This document shows positions 47,101 to 56,525 of a stretch of 64,000 nt of DNA, piece after piece. Where the stretch lies: assembly GCA_006218055.1 (NCBI GenBank), contig VBWD01000002.1, positions 82,445-146,444 on the forward strand, in the 5' to 3' direction. This DNA is from Gallionellaceae bacterium. GTDB taxonomy: Bacteria > Pseudomonadota > Gammaproteobacteria > Burkholderiales > Gallionellaceae. A model generated the notes under the pieces. It was not told the origin of the DNA. It did no database searches and was given only the letters and a program-made list of their open reading frames with translations. The position numbers were made by a program, and so were the translations under genes. Each line of letters opens with the position of its first letter. Position 1 is the first letter of the stretch.

Positions 47101-47462
47101 AGGGCATCGACCTCATCTCCTTGCAGCCCCTGTTGTTGTGCGAACACCAATATTTGCCTGGCATCCTCGACCTGTCCGGCTTGAAACAACGCATCGATAT
47201 AACTGACCCAATACTGCCCGCGTGCAGGATCGGCATCCAACGCCACATTGAAATAAGGGATCGCGTCGCTCGGTCGCGCCGTCTGAACTAACAATACCCC
47301 CAGATTATGGTTAGCTATCGCGTGGCTGGGATATGACTGCAAGATAGCGCGATAGCGCTCTTCGGCTTGTTGGAACTCTCCCACCTGCTGGTGAGCAACA
47401 GCCTCAGCAAGGTTCTGCTCGATTGCCTGAGGATCAAGGATTATCAAAGATTCGCTGGTCAT
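44154..47462 (-). CDS. Giant TPR-SPINDLY protein, O-GlcNAc-transferase-like (GT41)
   Basis: Product of 1102 residues. N-terminal TPRs: three less regular units, then 15 consecutive 34-residue units (for example GRLEEAEECCRRVLEIKPDYADAYNNLGAILMGQ), spanning about residues 20-700. The C-terminal GT41/SPINDLY domain (about 710-1090) shows LIDLSGHTAKNRLLTFARKPAP, TFGSFNRTSKIS and CFDTFPYNGGTTTLHSVWMGVPTLT with TVAGRTGAGVLSHAGL. Bacterial relatives next to flagellar genes glycosylate flagellin; that role is inferred from placement here. It is on the minus strand between ycgR and fliE, so not part of the flagellin operon. Confidence 0.88.
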   Translation of the reverse strand: MTSESLIILDPQAIEQNLAEAVAHQQVGEFQQAEERYRAILQSYPSHAIANHNLGVLLVQTARPSDAIPYFNVALDADPARGQYWVSYIDALFQAGQVEDARQILVFAQQQGLQGDEVDALAFRLNEGSLEQEQIEEAAIPEASLVVPIKPARKGKIPSAHEINTLITLFSSGRLEEALSMAESMTSRFPSHEFGWKALGAIFKQLGRSAEALPPMEKAAALSPDDVEAQYNLGVTLQEVGRSTDAEASYRRALKADPRYIDAYINLGILLRNQDRLDEAKAILERAIKIHPNNAEALSSLGVVYKDLEQLDMAESLLRRALRIKPEGVAILSNLGITLQQQKRWDEAEASFRHALQLDPFHIDTQYNLGVTLQSLERLDEAESVIRDVLIAKPEYAEGYNTLGSILQGQERLEEAESCFRRALEITPNYAEAYSNLGGVLLVLRKADEAEVCCRKALEITPDLVAAFHHLSSILERLGRLEEAEECCRRVLEIKPDYADAYNNLGAILMGQDRRAEAEASCRCAIDIEPDYEQAHNNLAVILLGSGRLIEAEASCLRALMINPDYAQAHNNLGTILQSMGRRDEAEACHRRAIKLKSEYAEAHSNLGVTLRETGRLVEAEGSLRRAIELKPDFSDAHMNLGAVLKDIGELEEAEHSFTRALQINPASDAAFSNLLFCRSHNPTVDAATLFAEHSQFGERFEAPYIDALKRYENTRDPDRILNIGFVSGDLRNHAMAYFIEPIFEHLAGHTQIVMHAYSNHSLDDDITQRIRSYFAHWNVVYSLSDAALDKKLRADRIDILIDLSGHTAKNRLLTFARKPAPLQASWMGYPGTTGMRSMDYYFTDHYLLPPSEFDDQFTEKLVHLPASAPFLPSQDAPPLNDLPALANGYVTFGSFNRTSKISRSVVAVWSKILRAVPDARMVLGGMPEDGKYDNLIEWFLEEEIARERLDFFQRSNMANYLKLHHKVDVCFDTFPYNGGTTTLHSVWMGVPTLTFAGSTVAGRTGAGVLSHAGLQAFIAYDEEEFVRKGTEWAREHNALAEIRVNLRERFSSSAAGRPELIAAGLVYALRMTWRRWCADLPAVSFAVTQQQALDAMKEVRK

Positions 47463-47535
47463 TGCTCCGCCGCCGAGTAGTTCACTTCAAATGGTTGGTG
47501 CCCCAAGCACATGGGAGAAGCCCAAGACACCCGAC

Positions 47536-47862
47536 TTAAACCTGCATGTTCATGATGTCGTTATAGGCCGCCACCATCTTGTTGCGCACTTGGACTGCGG
47601 TCTTGAACGAAATATCCGCCTTCTGCATGGCGATCATAGTATCGCTCAAACTCACCTTATCATCCCCAAGGACGAAGGCTTTTTGCATATCTTCGGCTTG
47701 GTGTTGCGCTTGATTGACCCCATCCAGGGAATTTTTCAGCACATTGGCAAAATCTGCCCCGCTGGTCGCTTTTGCCGCTGGGGCCGGCTGGCCTTGGGCA
47801 ACGGCCACTGCCGCCCGCATCTGAGCTAACAGATTGTCTACATTGCTTACGTTCATACTCAT
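47536..47862 (-). CDS. fliE: Flagellar basal-body protein FliE
   Basis: MS-ring/rod junction protein, 108 residues: SGADFANVLKNSLDGVNQAQHQAEDMQKAFVLGDDKVSLSDTMIAMQKADISFKTAVQVRNKMVAAYNDIMNMQV (read in parts) is the family core. Transcribed away from fliF, a common divergent arrangement; the 169-base gap to fliF presumably holds both promoters, but I could not pick a convincing sigma-54 or sigma-28 site. Confidence 0.93.
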   Translation of the reverse strand: MSMNVSNVDNLLAQMRAAVAVAQGQPAPAAKATSGADFANVLKNSLDGVNQAQHQAEDMQKAFVLGDDKVSLSDTMIAMQKADISFKTAVQVRNKMVAAYNDIMNMQV

Positions 47863-48031
47863 CTCATCTCTCCTCGCACTACTCCATGGCCGCTACTGTA
47901 CGCGCGCGCGCAAGCTGTTTAGCACCGGAAAAGCACCCTATTTCCCCTCCTTTTCCAAACATCGCCCTTGATTCACAAGCAGATAATTTGCACCGTGCAG
48001 TAGTGACTCAAGATCCCAGCAGGTGATAAAA

Positions 48032-49675
48032 ATGGCTGATACAGACATCAATACGAACCCCTCCATGGCGCAACTGATGCTCGGCATGCCCAGCCAGCAG
48101 AAGTTGGGGCTGATGGTGGCCATCGCGACCACAGTCGCCTTACTCGCCGGCTTATGGATGTGGGGGCAGACCCCGGATTTCCGTGTGCTCTACGCCAACA
48201 TGTCCGAGCGTGAGGGCGGGACTGTCATCGAGGCTCTGCAACAACAGAACATCCCTTACAAATTTTCCGAAGGTGGCACGCTGATGGTGCCTGCCGACAA
48301 GGTGCATGAAGTGCGCCTGAACATGGCGGCACAGGGACTCCCCAAAGGTGGTGCGGTCGGTTTCGAGCTGATGGAGAACCAGAAATTCGGCACCAGCCAG
48401 TTCCTGGAGCAGATCAATTACCAGCGCGCCTTGGAAGGTGAATTGGCGCGTTCAGTACAAACCATGGCCGCCGTGGCGAACGCTCGCGTCCATCTCGCCA
48501 TTCCCAAACCTACCGTATTCGTCAAAGAAAAACAGAAACCCAGCGCCTCTGTGGTGTTGGCGCTGAATGCTGGCCGCTCATTGGACGAAGGCCAAGTGAA
48601 CGCCATCGTGCATCTCATTTCCAGCAGCGTGCCCGACATGCCGGCGCAGAACGTCACCGTGGTCGATCAGAGCGGGTCGCTGCTCTCCATCGCACGCGAC
48701 GGCACCGGACAGATGTTGGATGCGACGCAGTTGAAATACGTACGTCAGGTCGAGACCGATTACGTCAAACGCATCGAAGATATCTTGTCGCCTATCACAG
48801 GCATCCAAAATATCCGCGCCCAAGTGACCGCCAGTTTGGATTTCGCAGTGAGCGAGCAGACCTCGGAGAGCTACAAACCTAACCAACCCCCCAACGAAGG
48901 AGCTGTGCGTAGCCTGCAAAGTTCTGAGGTATTGGATGGCATCAAGACCGCAGGAGGGGTGCCTGGCGCGCTGTCCAACCAACCTCCCGTGCCTGCGACT
49001 GTTCCATTGGTCACCCCCACCACTGCGGTTCCCGCAGCAAATGGCGGCACGACGGCGAACAACTCGCACAAAGAGATGACCACCAACTACGAAGTGGATC
49101 GCACCATCCAGCACGTCAAGATGCCCACAGGCAATATCAAACGTATTGCCGTTGCAGTGGTCTTGAACAATCGCAGCGTCACCGACAAAGATGGCAAAGT
49201 CGTCTCCACGCCCTACACCGATGAAGAGAAAGCGCAGATCACTTCACTCGTGAAAGAGGCGGTCGGCTTCGAAGAGAAGCGCGGCGACACACTCAATCTG
49301 CTCAACAGCGCCTTCAACGACACCACAGAGATACTGCCGGATATCCCCATTTGGAAGCAGCCAGACATGATCGCATTGGCTAAGGAAATCTTTAAGTATC
49401 TACTCATCGGCGGTGGCATCTTCTTCCTGCTGTTCGGCATCATCAAACCCGCTTTCAAGAGCGTCGCCGAGATATCCGCCGCGCAACAAGAAGCTATGGA
49501 ATCAGCAGCAGCACATAACGGAGGCATCCATCACGCCGTGGGTGGCGGGGAATACACAGGGAAATCGCCTAGCGCCTCCTATGAAAACAATCTTCAGATC
49601 GCCAAACAACTTGCCAAAGATGACCCCAAGATCGTAGCGACAGTGGTCAAGGAATGGGTGAACAAAGATGAGTGA
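48032..49675 (+). CDS. fliF: Flagellar M-ring protein FliF
   Basis: MS-ring, 547 residues from ATG 48032 (AGG eight bases upstream; GTG 48023 in frame). Two membrane helices (about 22-42 and 450-470), YscJ/FliF domain with VRLNMAAQGLPKGGAVGFELMENQKFG, and a C-terminal FliG-binding tail (QIAKQLAKDDPKIVATVVKEWVNKDE). The stop overlaps the fliG start by 8 bases. Confidence 0.95.
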   Translation: MADTDINTNPSMAQLMLGMPSQQKLGLMVAIATTVALLAGLWMWGQTPDFRVLYANMSEREGGTVIEALQQQNIPYKFSEGGTLMVPADKVHEVRLNMAAQGLPKGGAVGFELMENQKFGTSQFLEQINYQRALEGELARSVQTMAAVANARVHLAIPKPTVFVKEKQKPSASVVLALNAGRSLDEGQVNAIVHLISSSVPDMPAQNVTVVDQSGSLLSIARDGTGQMLDATQLKYVRQVETDYVKRIEDILSPITGIQNIRAQVTASLDFAVSEQTSESYKPNQPPNEGAVRSLQSSEVLDGIKTAGGVPGALSNQPPVPATVPLVTPTTAVPAANGGTTANNSHKEMTTNYEVDRTIQHVKMPTGNIKRIAVAVVLNNRSVTDKDGKVVSTPYTDEEKAQITSLVKEAVGFEEKRGDTLNLLNSAFNDTTEILPDIPIWKQPDMIALAKEIFKYLLIGGGIFFLLFGIIKPAFKSVAEISAAQQEAMESAAAHNGGIHHAVGGGEYTGKSPSASYENNLQIAKQLAKDDPKIVATVVKEWVNKDE

Positions 49676-50660
49676 AATCGGCATCAATAAAAGTGCCATC
49701 CTGCTCATGACCTTGGGTGAGGATGAAGCGGCTGAAGTCATGAAGTATCTGGAGCCGAAAGAAGTGCAGAAGATCAGCACCGCGATGGTGGCGCTGAACA
49801 ACCTTTCACGCGACCAGATCGCCGATGTGTTCGAAGAGTTCCATCTCAGCGCCTCCGAGAAGACCACTATCGGTATGGATTCCAGCGACTACATCCGCAA
49901 CATGCTGAACAAAGCTTTGGGCGATGACAAAGCCGCAGGATTACTCGACCGCATCCTGCACAACAGCGACACCAGCGGTATCGAAAGCTTGAAGTGGATG
50001 GATGCCGGTTCGATAGCAGACCTCGTCACCAATGAACATCCGCAGATCATCGCCACCATCATGGTGCATCTGGAGCCAGATCAAGCATCGGCAGTCTTAG
50101 GGAAACTCACTGAACGTTTACGCAACGACGTGCTGTTGCGCATCGCCACGCTGGATAGCGTACAACCGACTGCGTTGAAAGAGCTCAACGATGTATTGAC
50201 CAAGCTGTTGTCAGGTAACGCCATCGCCAAGAAGAGCATACGTGGCGGGATAAAGACCGCCGCCGAGATCCTCAACTATATCGGCAGCACACAAGAAGCC
50301 GTGATCGAATCAGTGCGCACACACGACCCTGAGCTGGCGCAAAAAATCATGGACGAGATGTTCGTGTTCGAAGACATCCTCGAAGTGGACGACCGTGGAA
50401 TCCAGTTGGTGATGCGCGAAGTACAGTCGGAATCGCTCATCGTCGCTCTCAAAGGCGCAAGCGTGGAGATGCGCGAGAAGATCTTCAAGAACATGTCGTC
50501 GCGTGCGGCAGAAATGTTGCGCGAAGACCTGGAATCGAAAGGTCCAGTCAAACTCAGCGAAGTGGAAGCAGAACAGAAAGAGATCCTCAAGATCGTGCGT
50601 CGCCTGGCGGACGAAGGCCAGATCGTGCTAGGCGGAAAGGGCGAGGACGCTTATGTCTGA
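49668..50660 (+). CDS. fliG: Flagellar motor switch protein FliG
   Basis: Rotor switch component, 330 residues. Middle domain EHPQIIATIMVHLEPDQASAVLG and C-terminal torque helix region with charged residues (MFVFEDILEVDDRGIQLVMREV) that meet MotA. Coupled to fliF and fliH by 8-base overlaps. Confidence 0.96.
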   Translation: MSEIGINKSAILLMTLGEDEAAEVMKYLEPKEVQKISTAMVALNNLSRDQIADVFEEFHLSASEKTTIGMDSSDYIRNMLNKALGDDKAAGLLDRILHNSDTSGIESLKWMDAGSIADLVTNEHPQIIATIMVHLEPDQASAVLGKLTERLRNDVLLRIATLDSVQPTALKELNDVLTKLLSGNAIAKKSIRGGIKTAAEILNYIGSTQEAVIESVRTHDPELAQKIMDEMFVFEDILEVDDRGIQLVMREVQSESLIVALKGASVEMREKIFKNMSSRAAEMLREDLESKGPVKLSEVEAEQKEILKIVRRLADEGQIVLGGKGEDAYV

Positions 50661-51309
50661 TGCCGATATCTTCGCGAGCACACCAGGCTCCGCCACACCC
50701 GAAAAACTCTCGGCATGGCAGCGCTGGGAGTTGCCCGCTTTTGAAGCCGGCAGTGCGCTCGCACGCAACGTCGGATTGCCTACCGCGTCGCAACTCGAAA
50801 AGATGCAGCAACTGGCGCGCGATGAAGCTTACCAAGCGGGCTATACAGAAGGTCAGCAACGCGGCTATGCAGAAGGCTTGCAGCAAGCCCTCGCGGAGAA
50901 AGAGCGTCTCGCCGAATTGACGAAGTTGCTTGAATCGCAGATAGACGAAAAGGTCACTCAAGAGTTGATGGGGCTGTCACTCGATATCGCACAGCAAGTG
51001 TTGCAACAATCGCTCAAAGTGCAACCCGAATTGTTGCTCATCATGGTGCGCGAAGCCATCGGCAGTCTGCCCGTATTCAATCAAGCGGCACACCTCATCC
51101 TCAACCCGGAAGATGCGGCAATGGTGCGAGAACACATGGGAGAACAACTCAACCATTCAGGTTGGAAAATATTGGAAGACCCGCGCATGGCGCGTGGTGA
51201 TGCACGTTTGGAGACGGCCAACAGCCAAGTCGATGCCACCTTAGAAGCGCGTTGGAATCGCGTGGTGACCGCCATGGGGCAAGAAGCACAATGGTTGGTG
51301 AAACCATGA
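50653..51309 (+). CDS. fliH: Flagellar assembly protein FliH
   Basis: Cytoplasmic regulator of the FliI ATPase, 218 residues. Central segment rich in Gln/Gly/Ala repeats ([18 protein letters not shown], GxxxG type) typical of FliH dimers and a C-terminal V-ATPase-E-like domain. ATGA overlap with fliI. Confidence 0.92.
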   Translation: MSDADIFASTPGSATPEKLSAWQRWELPAFEAGSALARNVGLPTASQLEKMQQLARDEAYQAGYTEGQQRGYAEGLQQALAEKERLAELTKLLESQIDEKVTQELMGLSLDIAQQVLQQSLKVQPELLLIMVREAIGSLPVFNQAAHLILNPEDAAMVREHMGEQLNHSGWKILEDPRMARGDARLETANSQVDATLEARWNRVVTAMGQEAQWLVKP

Positions 51310-52712
51310 GCACCGCAGTACACAATCAACGCTGGCAAGAAGTATTGCAGATGAATCGCGACATCGTGATGCAGAGCAGTCCGTTGCTGGTGAGTGGACG
51401 TCTCACCAAGGTGACCGGCTTGGTAATGGAAGCCGTTGGCTTGCGCATGGCAGTCGGCAGTACTTGCCTGATCGAACTTCCAAACAATCGCATCGAAGCT
51501 GAAGTGGTCGGCTTCTCGGGTGACAGACTTTTCCTGATGCCCGAGAACGATGTGCATGGTCTGGTCCCTGGCGCCCGTGTCGTCCCTTCCGAGCAACAAC
51601 GTGTCCCCGTCAAAGTGGGGCAACAGTTGCGTTTCCGCCGTCGCACCGCCGACTTGGCGCGCCACCTTCCCGTCGGCGAACATCTACTCGGGCGCGTTCT
51701 CGACGGTGCGGGTCGCCCACTCGACCAACTCGGTGCGTTAATAGAGAGTCGTACCGCGCCTTTGCAGAGTCGCCCCATCAATCCTTTGGATCGCGCCGCC
51801 ATCGACCAGTCGTTAGATGTCGGCGTGCGCGCCATCAATACATTGCTCACCGTTGGCCGCGGCCAGCGCATGGGCTTATTCGCAGGTTCCGGTGTGGGTA
51901 AGAGCGTGTTGCTCGGCATGATGGCGCGTTACACCAACGCCGATGTCATCGTGGTCGGGCTCATCGGTGAACGCGGACGCGAAGTGAAAGAATTCATCAC
52001 CGACATCCTGGGCAAGGAGGGCTTGGCGCGTTCCGTGGTCGTTGCCGCTCCCGCCGACACCAGCCCGCTGATGCGTATGCAAGGCGCAGCCTATGCCACC
52101 ACCATCGCTGAGTATTTCCGCGACCAGGGCAAGAACGTGTTGCTCATCATGGACTCGCTCACTCGCTATGCCATGGCGCAACGCGAAATCGCGCTCGCCA
52201 TCGGCGAACCCCCGGCCACAAAAGGTTATCCGCCTTCCGTGTTCGCCAAGTTGCCACAACTGGTGGAACGTGCAGGCAATGGCGTGGAAGGCGGCGGCTC
52301 TATCACTGCGTTCTACACCGTACTCACCGAGGGCGATGACCAACAAGACCCTATCGCAGATGCCGCACGTGCCATCTTGGATGGCCACATCGTGCTGTCG
52401 CGTCGTCTGGCCGAATCGGGGCACTACCCTGCCATCGACATCGAAGCCTCGATCAGTCGCGCCATGAACCATTTGGTCAGTGCCCAGCACTTTCAACAGG
52501 TGCAAAGTTTCAAACACATGTACGCACACTACCAACGCAACCACGATCTGATCAGCGTCGGCGCATACGTGCCCGGCAGCGACTCTTTCTTGGATCAAGC
52601 CATCGTGCTGCATCCCCACATGGATAGGTTCCTGCAACAGAATATGTATCAGTCGGAACCCTTTAGCGCGAGCATGGATCAGTTTTCCACCCTATTCCAG
52701 AACGCCGCCTGA
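51306..52712 (+). CDS. fliI: Flagellum-specific ATP synthase FliI
   Basis: Export ATPase of 468 residues. I pick ATG 51306 ([17 protein letters not shown]) because it overlaps the fliH stop as ATGA; an upstream start lies inside fliH. Walker [16 protein letters not shown], catalytic [10 protein letters not shown], Walker [19 protein letters not shown], and a C-terminal [13 protein letters not shown]. Confidence 0.95.
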   Translation: MSTAVHNQRWQEVLQMNRDIVMQSSPLLVSGRLTKVTGLVMEAVGLRMAVGSTCLIELPNNRIEAEVVGFSGDRLFLMPENDVHGLVPGARVVPSEQQRVPVKVGQQLRFRRRTADLARHLPVGEHLLGRVLDGAGRPLDQLGALIESRTAPLQSRPINPLDRAAIDQSLDVGVRAINTLLTVGRGQRMGLFAGSGVGKSVLLGMMARYTNADVIVVGLIGERGREVKEFITDILGKEGLARSVVVAAPADTSPLMRMQGAAYATTIAEYFRDQGKNVLLIMDSLTRYAMAQREIALAIGEPPATKGYPPSVFAKLPQLVERAGNGVEGGGSITAFYTVLTEGDDQQDPIADAARAILDGHIVLSRRLAESGHYPAIDIEASISRAMNHLVSAQHFQQVQSFKHMYAHYQRNHDLISVGAYVPGSDSFLDQAIVLHPHMDRFLQQNMYQSEPFSASMDQFSTLFQNAA

Positions 52713-52721
52713 TAAACGATC

Positions 52722-53183
52722 ATGACCAAACCCTTCCCACTCCAGCCCTTGGTTCAACTGGCACATCAAAAGAACGATGCCGCTACGCGCAAACTCGGGC
52801 AGCTCAACCAACAACAGCAGAGTGCACAAGACAAGCTGGATGCGTTGCAACAATATCGTCGCGACTACCAATTGAAGTTCCAGGAAGCAGCACAGCTAGG
52901 GATGGAGCCTACCGATCTGCGCAACTTCCAAGACTTCATCGATCGCCTGGACCAAGCTATCCGTCAACAACAACACGTGATCGAAAAAGCCAAAACGGGC
53001 GTACAGACAGGACGCAATGAACTGATGGACAGCACACGCAAGATGAAGTCGTTCGACACCCTGGCTCATCGTCATGTCGAATCCGAGATGAAGTTGGAAG
53101 CCAAATCAGAACAACGCTTGCAAGACGAACAGACGGGCCGTTTTGCGGCACAACATGCCGCTGATAAGCGCGGCGAGAAATAA
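52722..53183 (+). CDS. fliJ: Flagellar export chaperone FliJ
   Basis: Coiled-coil stalk of the FliHIJ complex, 153 residues, rich in Gln/Lys/Glu heptads (QLNQQQQSAQDKLDALQQYRRDYQLKFQ) with the family position between fliI and fliK. Confidence 0.9.
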   Translation: MTKPFPLQPLVQLAHQKNDAATRKLGQLNQQQQSAQDKLDALQQYRRDYQLKFQEAAQLGMEPTDLRNFQDFIDRLDQAIRQQQHVIEKAKTGVQTGRNELMDSTRKMKSFDTLAHRHVESEMKLEAKSEQRLQDEQTGRFAAQHAADKRGEK

Positions 53184-53198
53184 ACAGGAGTAAACATC

Positions 53199-54338
53199 AT
53201 GAGTAATATGCCTATCTTGTCCAACAACGCACTCGTACCTGGCAAGGCTGCCGCGCAGGCAAACCAAAATCCCAATGAAGTGGCCACTCAAGATGCGCAA
53301 CCCTTCGGGGATGTATTAGCACGCCAAATATCCGACAAGGCGGGTACAGACACCAAAGCAATAGATATCCCCACACCAGATGCGCCGCTACTGATCGCGA
53401 CCGAATCGGTGAAGACCGAGAATATCGTCGATGCGACCAGTGCCTCCCTCCCCGCGGATATGCTAGCAACGCTGATACCGGTTGCGGCAGTCGTGGCACA
53501 GATGTCATCCACCACTCAAAACACCGCTGTAGATGACAGCCCAACGAGTGCCCTAGAACAATTGAAGAGCGCAACGAGCAAAGGCACAGCGGCAATACCT
53601 ACAAGCGCATCGAGCACCACATTGAATGCGAACGATTCCTCCATAAGAACCACCGTCCCCACCTTGGCCGCACCAGAGAATGGCAACACCTTTAAAGCTG
53701 CCTCAGCCACATCGTCCGCCAAAGAGAGTGCTCCCGTCTTAGCGCTCAGCGCTGATGTGATGGTTTTCGCCAAAGAAGTGGAGTTGCGCAACAAGCTCGA
53801 CGCCTCGGTGATCGCATCTACCCCCCAAGCCTCTATCGTGCAAACAGCTCCCTTACAAGCGATGACAAACGTATCGCCTATCGCGGCTCAAGCGACTCAA
53901 CTGGTGATCGACACCCCAGTCACCCAAAAACAATGGGGTAACGACTTTAGCCAGAAGATCACGTGGATGGCGACACAGCAAGACCAGCATGCCGAATTGC
54001 ATCTGAATCCCGCCCAACTCGGGCCGGTCGATGTGGTCATCAAAGTCAGCGGCGACCAAGCAACAGCACAATTCACTTCAGCCCACGCTGCCGTGCGCGA
54101 GGTGATCGAGCAATCCATCCCTAAACTTCGCGAGATGTTGGCCGATAACGGGATCATGTTGGGTAACACCACGGTCAGCGACCAAGCACCGCGTGAGCAC
54201 CGCGGCGGCGAGTTTGGCAACCAGCGTCAGACCGCACCGAATGGTCGTCTGCTGGAGTCTGTCCCCTCCAACATGAGTGATACACGTGTGGTCACCCCGT
54301 TGAGCCGTCATAACGGCATGGTGGACACCTTCGCCTGA
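53199..54338 (+). CDS. fliK: Flagellar hook-length control protein FliK
   Basis: Molecular ruler, 379 residues. N-terminal Ala/Thr/Ser-rich disordered region to about residue 270, then Flg_hook domain QHAELHLNPAQLGPVDVVIKVSGDQATAQFTSAHAAVREVIEQSIPKLREMLADNG (in parts). Shares the C-terminal domain with the protein at 41907. Confidence 0.92.
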   Translation: MSNMPILSNNALVPGKAAAQANQNPNEVATQDAQPFGDVLARQISDKAGTDTKAIDIPTPDAPLLIATESVKTENIVDATSASLPADMLATLIPVAAVVAQMSSTTQNTAVDDSPTSALEQLKSATSKGTAAIPTSASSTTLNANDSSIRTTVPTLAAPENGNTFKAASATSSAKESAPVLALSADVMVFAKEVELRNKLDASVIASTPQASIVQTAPLQAMTNVSPIAAQATQLVIDTPVTQKQWGNDFSQKITWMATQQDQHAELHLNPAQLGPVDVVIKVSGDQATAQFTSAHAAVREVIEQSIPKLREMLADNGIMLGNTTVSDQAPREHRGGEFGNQRQTAPNGRLLESVPSNMSDTRVVTPLSRHNGMVDTFA

Positions 54339-54429
54339 CATTCAAAATAAGGCTGGAAACCCCACCTTTTCCTTGGATGCCGGGCGTTGACCACGCGGGA
54401 TAATTCAAACCAATCGAAAGGAAACAGAA

Positions 54430-55116
54430 ATGTCCAAGCCCGCAAAACCCGCTGCTCCTGCCGCTCCCGCTGAGGGGGCTGCACCTCCCAAGAGTAAGAA
54501 GATGCTGTTCATCATCATCGGTGTAGTGGTGTTGGCCATCGCGGGCGGTGCTGGCTGGTATTTCACCAAAGGTCATGCCCCTGAAGGTGAACATGCCGCC
54601 GAGGTGAAAGCAGAACCCGTGCACGAGCCCAAGTACATCGCACTCGGCGAGAACTTCACCGTTAATCTGTTACATGAAGACGGCGACCAATACCTGCAAG
54701 CGGGCATCACACTCAAGATCGTAGATCCTGCGCTGGAAGAGAAGATCAAAGCACGCATGCCTGAGATCAAGAGCAAATTGCTGTTCTTGCTCGCCAATAA
54801 ACTACCTTCCGAATTGCAGACCGCCGCTGGCAAACAGCAATTGGTCAGCGACATCATCGCCGAGACCGATGCCGTGTTGGGCCTAGGTGAAGCACCTGCT
54901 CATGCGGCACCCGCTGCCGATGCGCATGCCGCAGCACCTGCTGCTAATGCACATGCTGCACCTCCCGCCGTCGATGCACATGCCGCCGCCCCTGCTGCAG
55001 ATGCCCATGCTGCGCCTCCCGCTGCCGCTCCTGCGGCAAGCGGTGTGGTAGCACCTCTGCCACATAAGACGACAGGTATCGTGGACGTGTTGTTCACCGC
55101 CTTCATCATTCAATGA
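54430..55116 (+). CDS. fliL: Flagellar basal-body protein FliL with Ala-His insert
   Basis: Stator-associated membrane protein of 228 residues: short cytoplasmic Ala/Pro tail, one helix (MLFIIIGVVVLAIAGGAGWYF, about residues 22-42) and the FliL domain (KYIALGENFTVNLL). Near the C-terminus, before the conserved end IVDVLFTAFIIQ, four 9-residue units of DAHAA/NAHAA-P type form a low-complexity linker. Preceded by GAAAGGAAAC ribosome-binding region. Confidence 0.9.
   Translation: MSKPAKPAAPAAPAEGAAPPKSKKMLFIIIGVVVLAIAGGAGWYFTKGHAPEGEHAAEVKAEPVHEPKYIALGENFTVNLLHEDGDQYLQAGITLKIVDPALEEKIKARMPEIKSKLLFLLANKLPSELQTAAGKQQLVSDIIAETDAVLGLGEAPAHAAPAADAHAAAPAANAHAAPPAVDAHAAAPAADAHAAPPAAAPAASGVVAPLPHKTTGIVDVLFTAFIIQ
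54900..55040 (+). repeat. fliL: Imperfect 27-bp repeats inside fliL
   Basis: About five units encoding (D/N/P)AHAA(A/P)PA(A/V) in a row. The DNA units differ at several third positions, so they are old or under selection at protein level. Confidence 0.75.
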
Positions 55117-55131
55117 TATCGAACTGATGCC

Positions 55132-56130
55132 ATGAGCGAATTCTTATCCCAAGACGAAGTCGACTCGCTACTGCGAGGGGTCACGGGCGAGGTCGAAGAA
55201 GTCAAGGAAGACACCTCCGCTGGGAGCGTGAAATCCTACAACATGGCGACGCAAGAACGCATCGTGCGCGGGCGCATGCCCACCATGGAGATCATCAACG
55301 AGCGCTTCGCGCGTTTGTTTCGCATCGCGCTCTATAACTTCATCCACCGCAGCTCGGAGGTCTCCGTCGGCCCCGTGAAGGTGGTGAAGTTCTCCGAATT
55401 CATCCGCAACCTCCCTGTTCCGGCCAACCTCAATCTGGTCGCGGTCAAACCACTACGCGGCACGGCATTGTTCATCTTCGACCCAAACTTGGTGTTCATG
55501 GTGGTGGATAGTCTGTTCGGTGGTGATGGTCGATTCCATACGCGGGTCGAGGGACGCGAGTTCACCCAGACCGAACACCGCATCATCCAAAAATTGCTGG
55601 CAGTCGTGTTCGAGACCTACACGAAGTCTTGGGAATCGGTGCAAAAACTCGAGTTCGAGTTCCAACGTTCCGAAGTGAACCCCCAGTTCGCCAATATCGC
55701 CACCCCGAACGAAGTGGTGGTGGTCACCACCTTCGAAGTGGAATTCACCGGTGTCGGCGGTTCTATCCATATCTGCATGCCCTACGCGATGATCGAGCCG
55801 ATCCGCGAGTTGCTCTACAGCACCATGCAGGGCGACCACGTCATCGCCGATAAGCGCTGGCTGCACATGCTGGCAAAACAGATCCAATCGGCAGACATCG
55901 AACTCACTGCCGTACTGGGTCATGCCAATGTCACATTGGATGACGTATTGAAGATGCGCAACAACGACATCATCCCGCTGGAAGTACCCGAGAACGTCAA
56001 TGTGATGGTGGATGGTGTGCCGGTGATGGAATGCAAATACGGCGTAGCCAATACGCATTACGCACTGAAGGTTGAAAAGATGCTCGCGACGGAAACGGGC
56101 GAGGCGATCAATGGAGGAAAAAATGGCTGA
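55132..56130 (+). CDS. fliM: Flagellar motor switch protein FliM
   Basis: Switch protein of 332 residues that binds phosphorylated CheY through its N-terminus, here EFLSQDEVDSLLRG (LSQxEIDxLL motif, Val at the usual Ile). C-terminal SpoA domain (NNDIIPLEVPENVNVMVDGVPVMECKYG). Overlaps fliN by 8 bases. Confidence 0.95.
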   Translation: MSEFLSQDEVDSLLRGVTGEVEEVKEDTSAGSVKSYNMATQERIVRGRMPTMEIINERFARLFRIALYNFIHRSSEVSVGPVKVVKFSEFIRNLPVPANLNLVAVKPLRGTALFIFDPNLVFMVVDSLFGGDGRFHTRVEGREFTQTEHRIIQKLLAVVFETYTKSWESVQKLEFEFQRSEVNPQFANIATPNEVVVVTTFEVEFTGVGGSIHICMPYAMIEPIRELLYSTMQGDHVIADKRWLHMLAKQIQSADIELTAVLGHANVTLDDVLKMRNNDIIPLEVPENVNVMVDGVPVMECKYGVANTHYALKVEKMLATETGEAINGGKNG

Positions 56131-56521
56131 AGAAACCGCAGAACAAATCAGTGCTGACGACTGGGGCGCCGCCATGGCGGAACAAGCCGCCGTACCCGAG
56201 CCCGCCGCACAACCCCATGTGTTCGAGCAACTGGGGGGCACAGCAAGCGCGACCGCCCACAACGATCTGGACATGATCCTCGACATCCCCGTGCAACTGA
56301 CGGTGGAGCTGGGACGCACCAAGATGCCGATCAAGAACCTATTGCAACTCGCCCAAGGTTCAGTGGTGGAATTGGCGGGTATGGCGGGCGAACCGTTGGA
56401 TGTCCTCATCAACGGTTTCCTCATCGCCCAGGGTGAGGTGGTGGTGGTGAACGACAAACTAGGTATCCGACTCACCGACATCATTACACCGTCGGAGCGC
56501 CTGCGCCGCATCAACAAATAG
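56123..56521 (+). CDS. fliN: Flagellar motor switch protein FliN
   Basis: C-ring component, 132 residues from ATG 56123 with GGAGG six bases upstream inside the fliM 3' end. SpoA domain (LDIPVQLTVELGRTKMPIKNLLQLAQGSVVELAGMAGEPLDVLINGF, read in parts) is intact; upstream in-frame starts lie in fliM. Confidence 0.95.
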   Translation: MAEETAEQISADDWGAAMAEQAAVPEPAAQPHVFEQLGGTASATAHNDLDMILDIPVQLTVELGRTKMPIKNLLQLAQGSVVELAGMAGEPLDVLINGFLIAQGEVVVVNDKLGIRLTDIITPSERLRRINK

Positions 56522-56525
56522 AAAA

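Noticed and set aside
47863..48031. Sigma-54 promoter between fliE and fliF
   Set aside because: I tested for TGGCAC-N5-TTGC type spacing on both strands and found no acceptable match.
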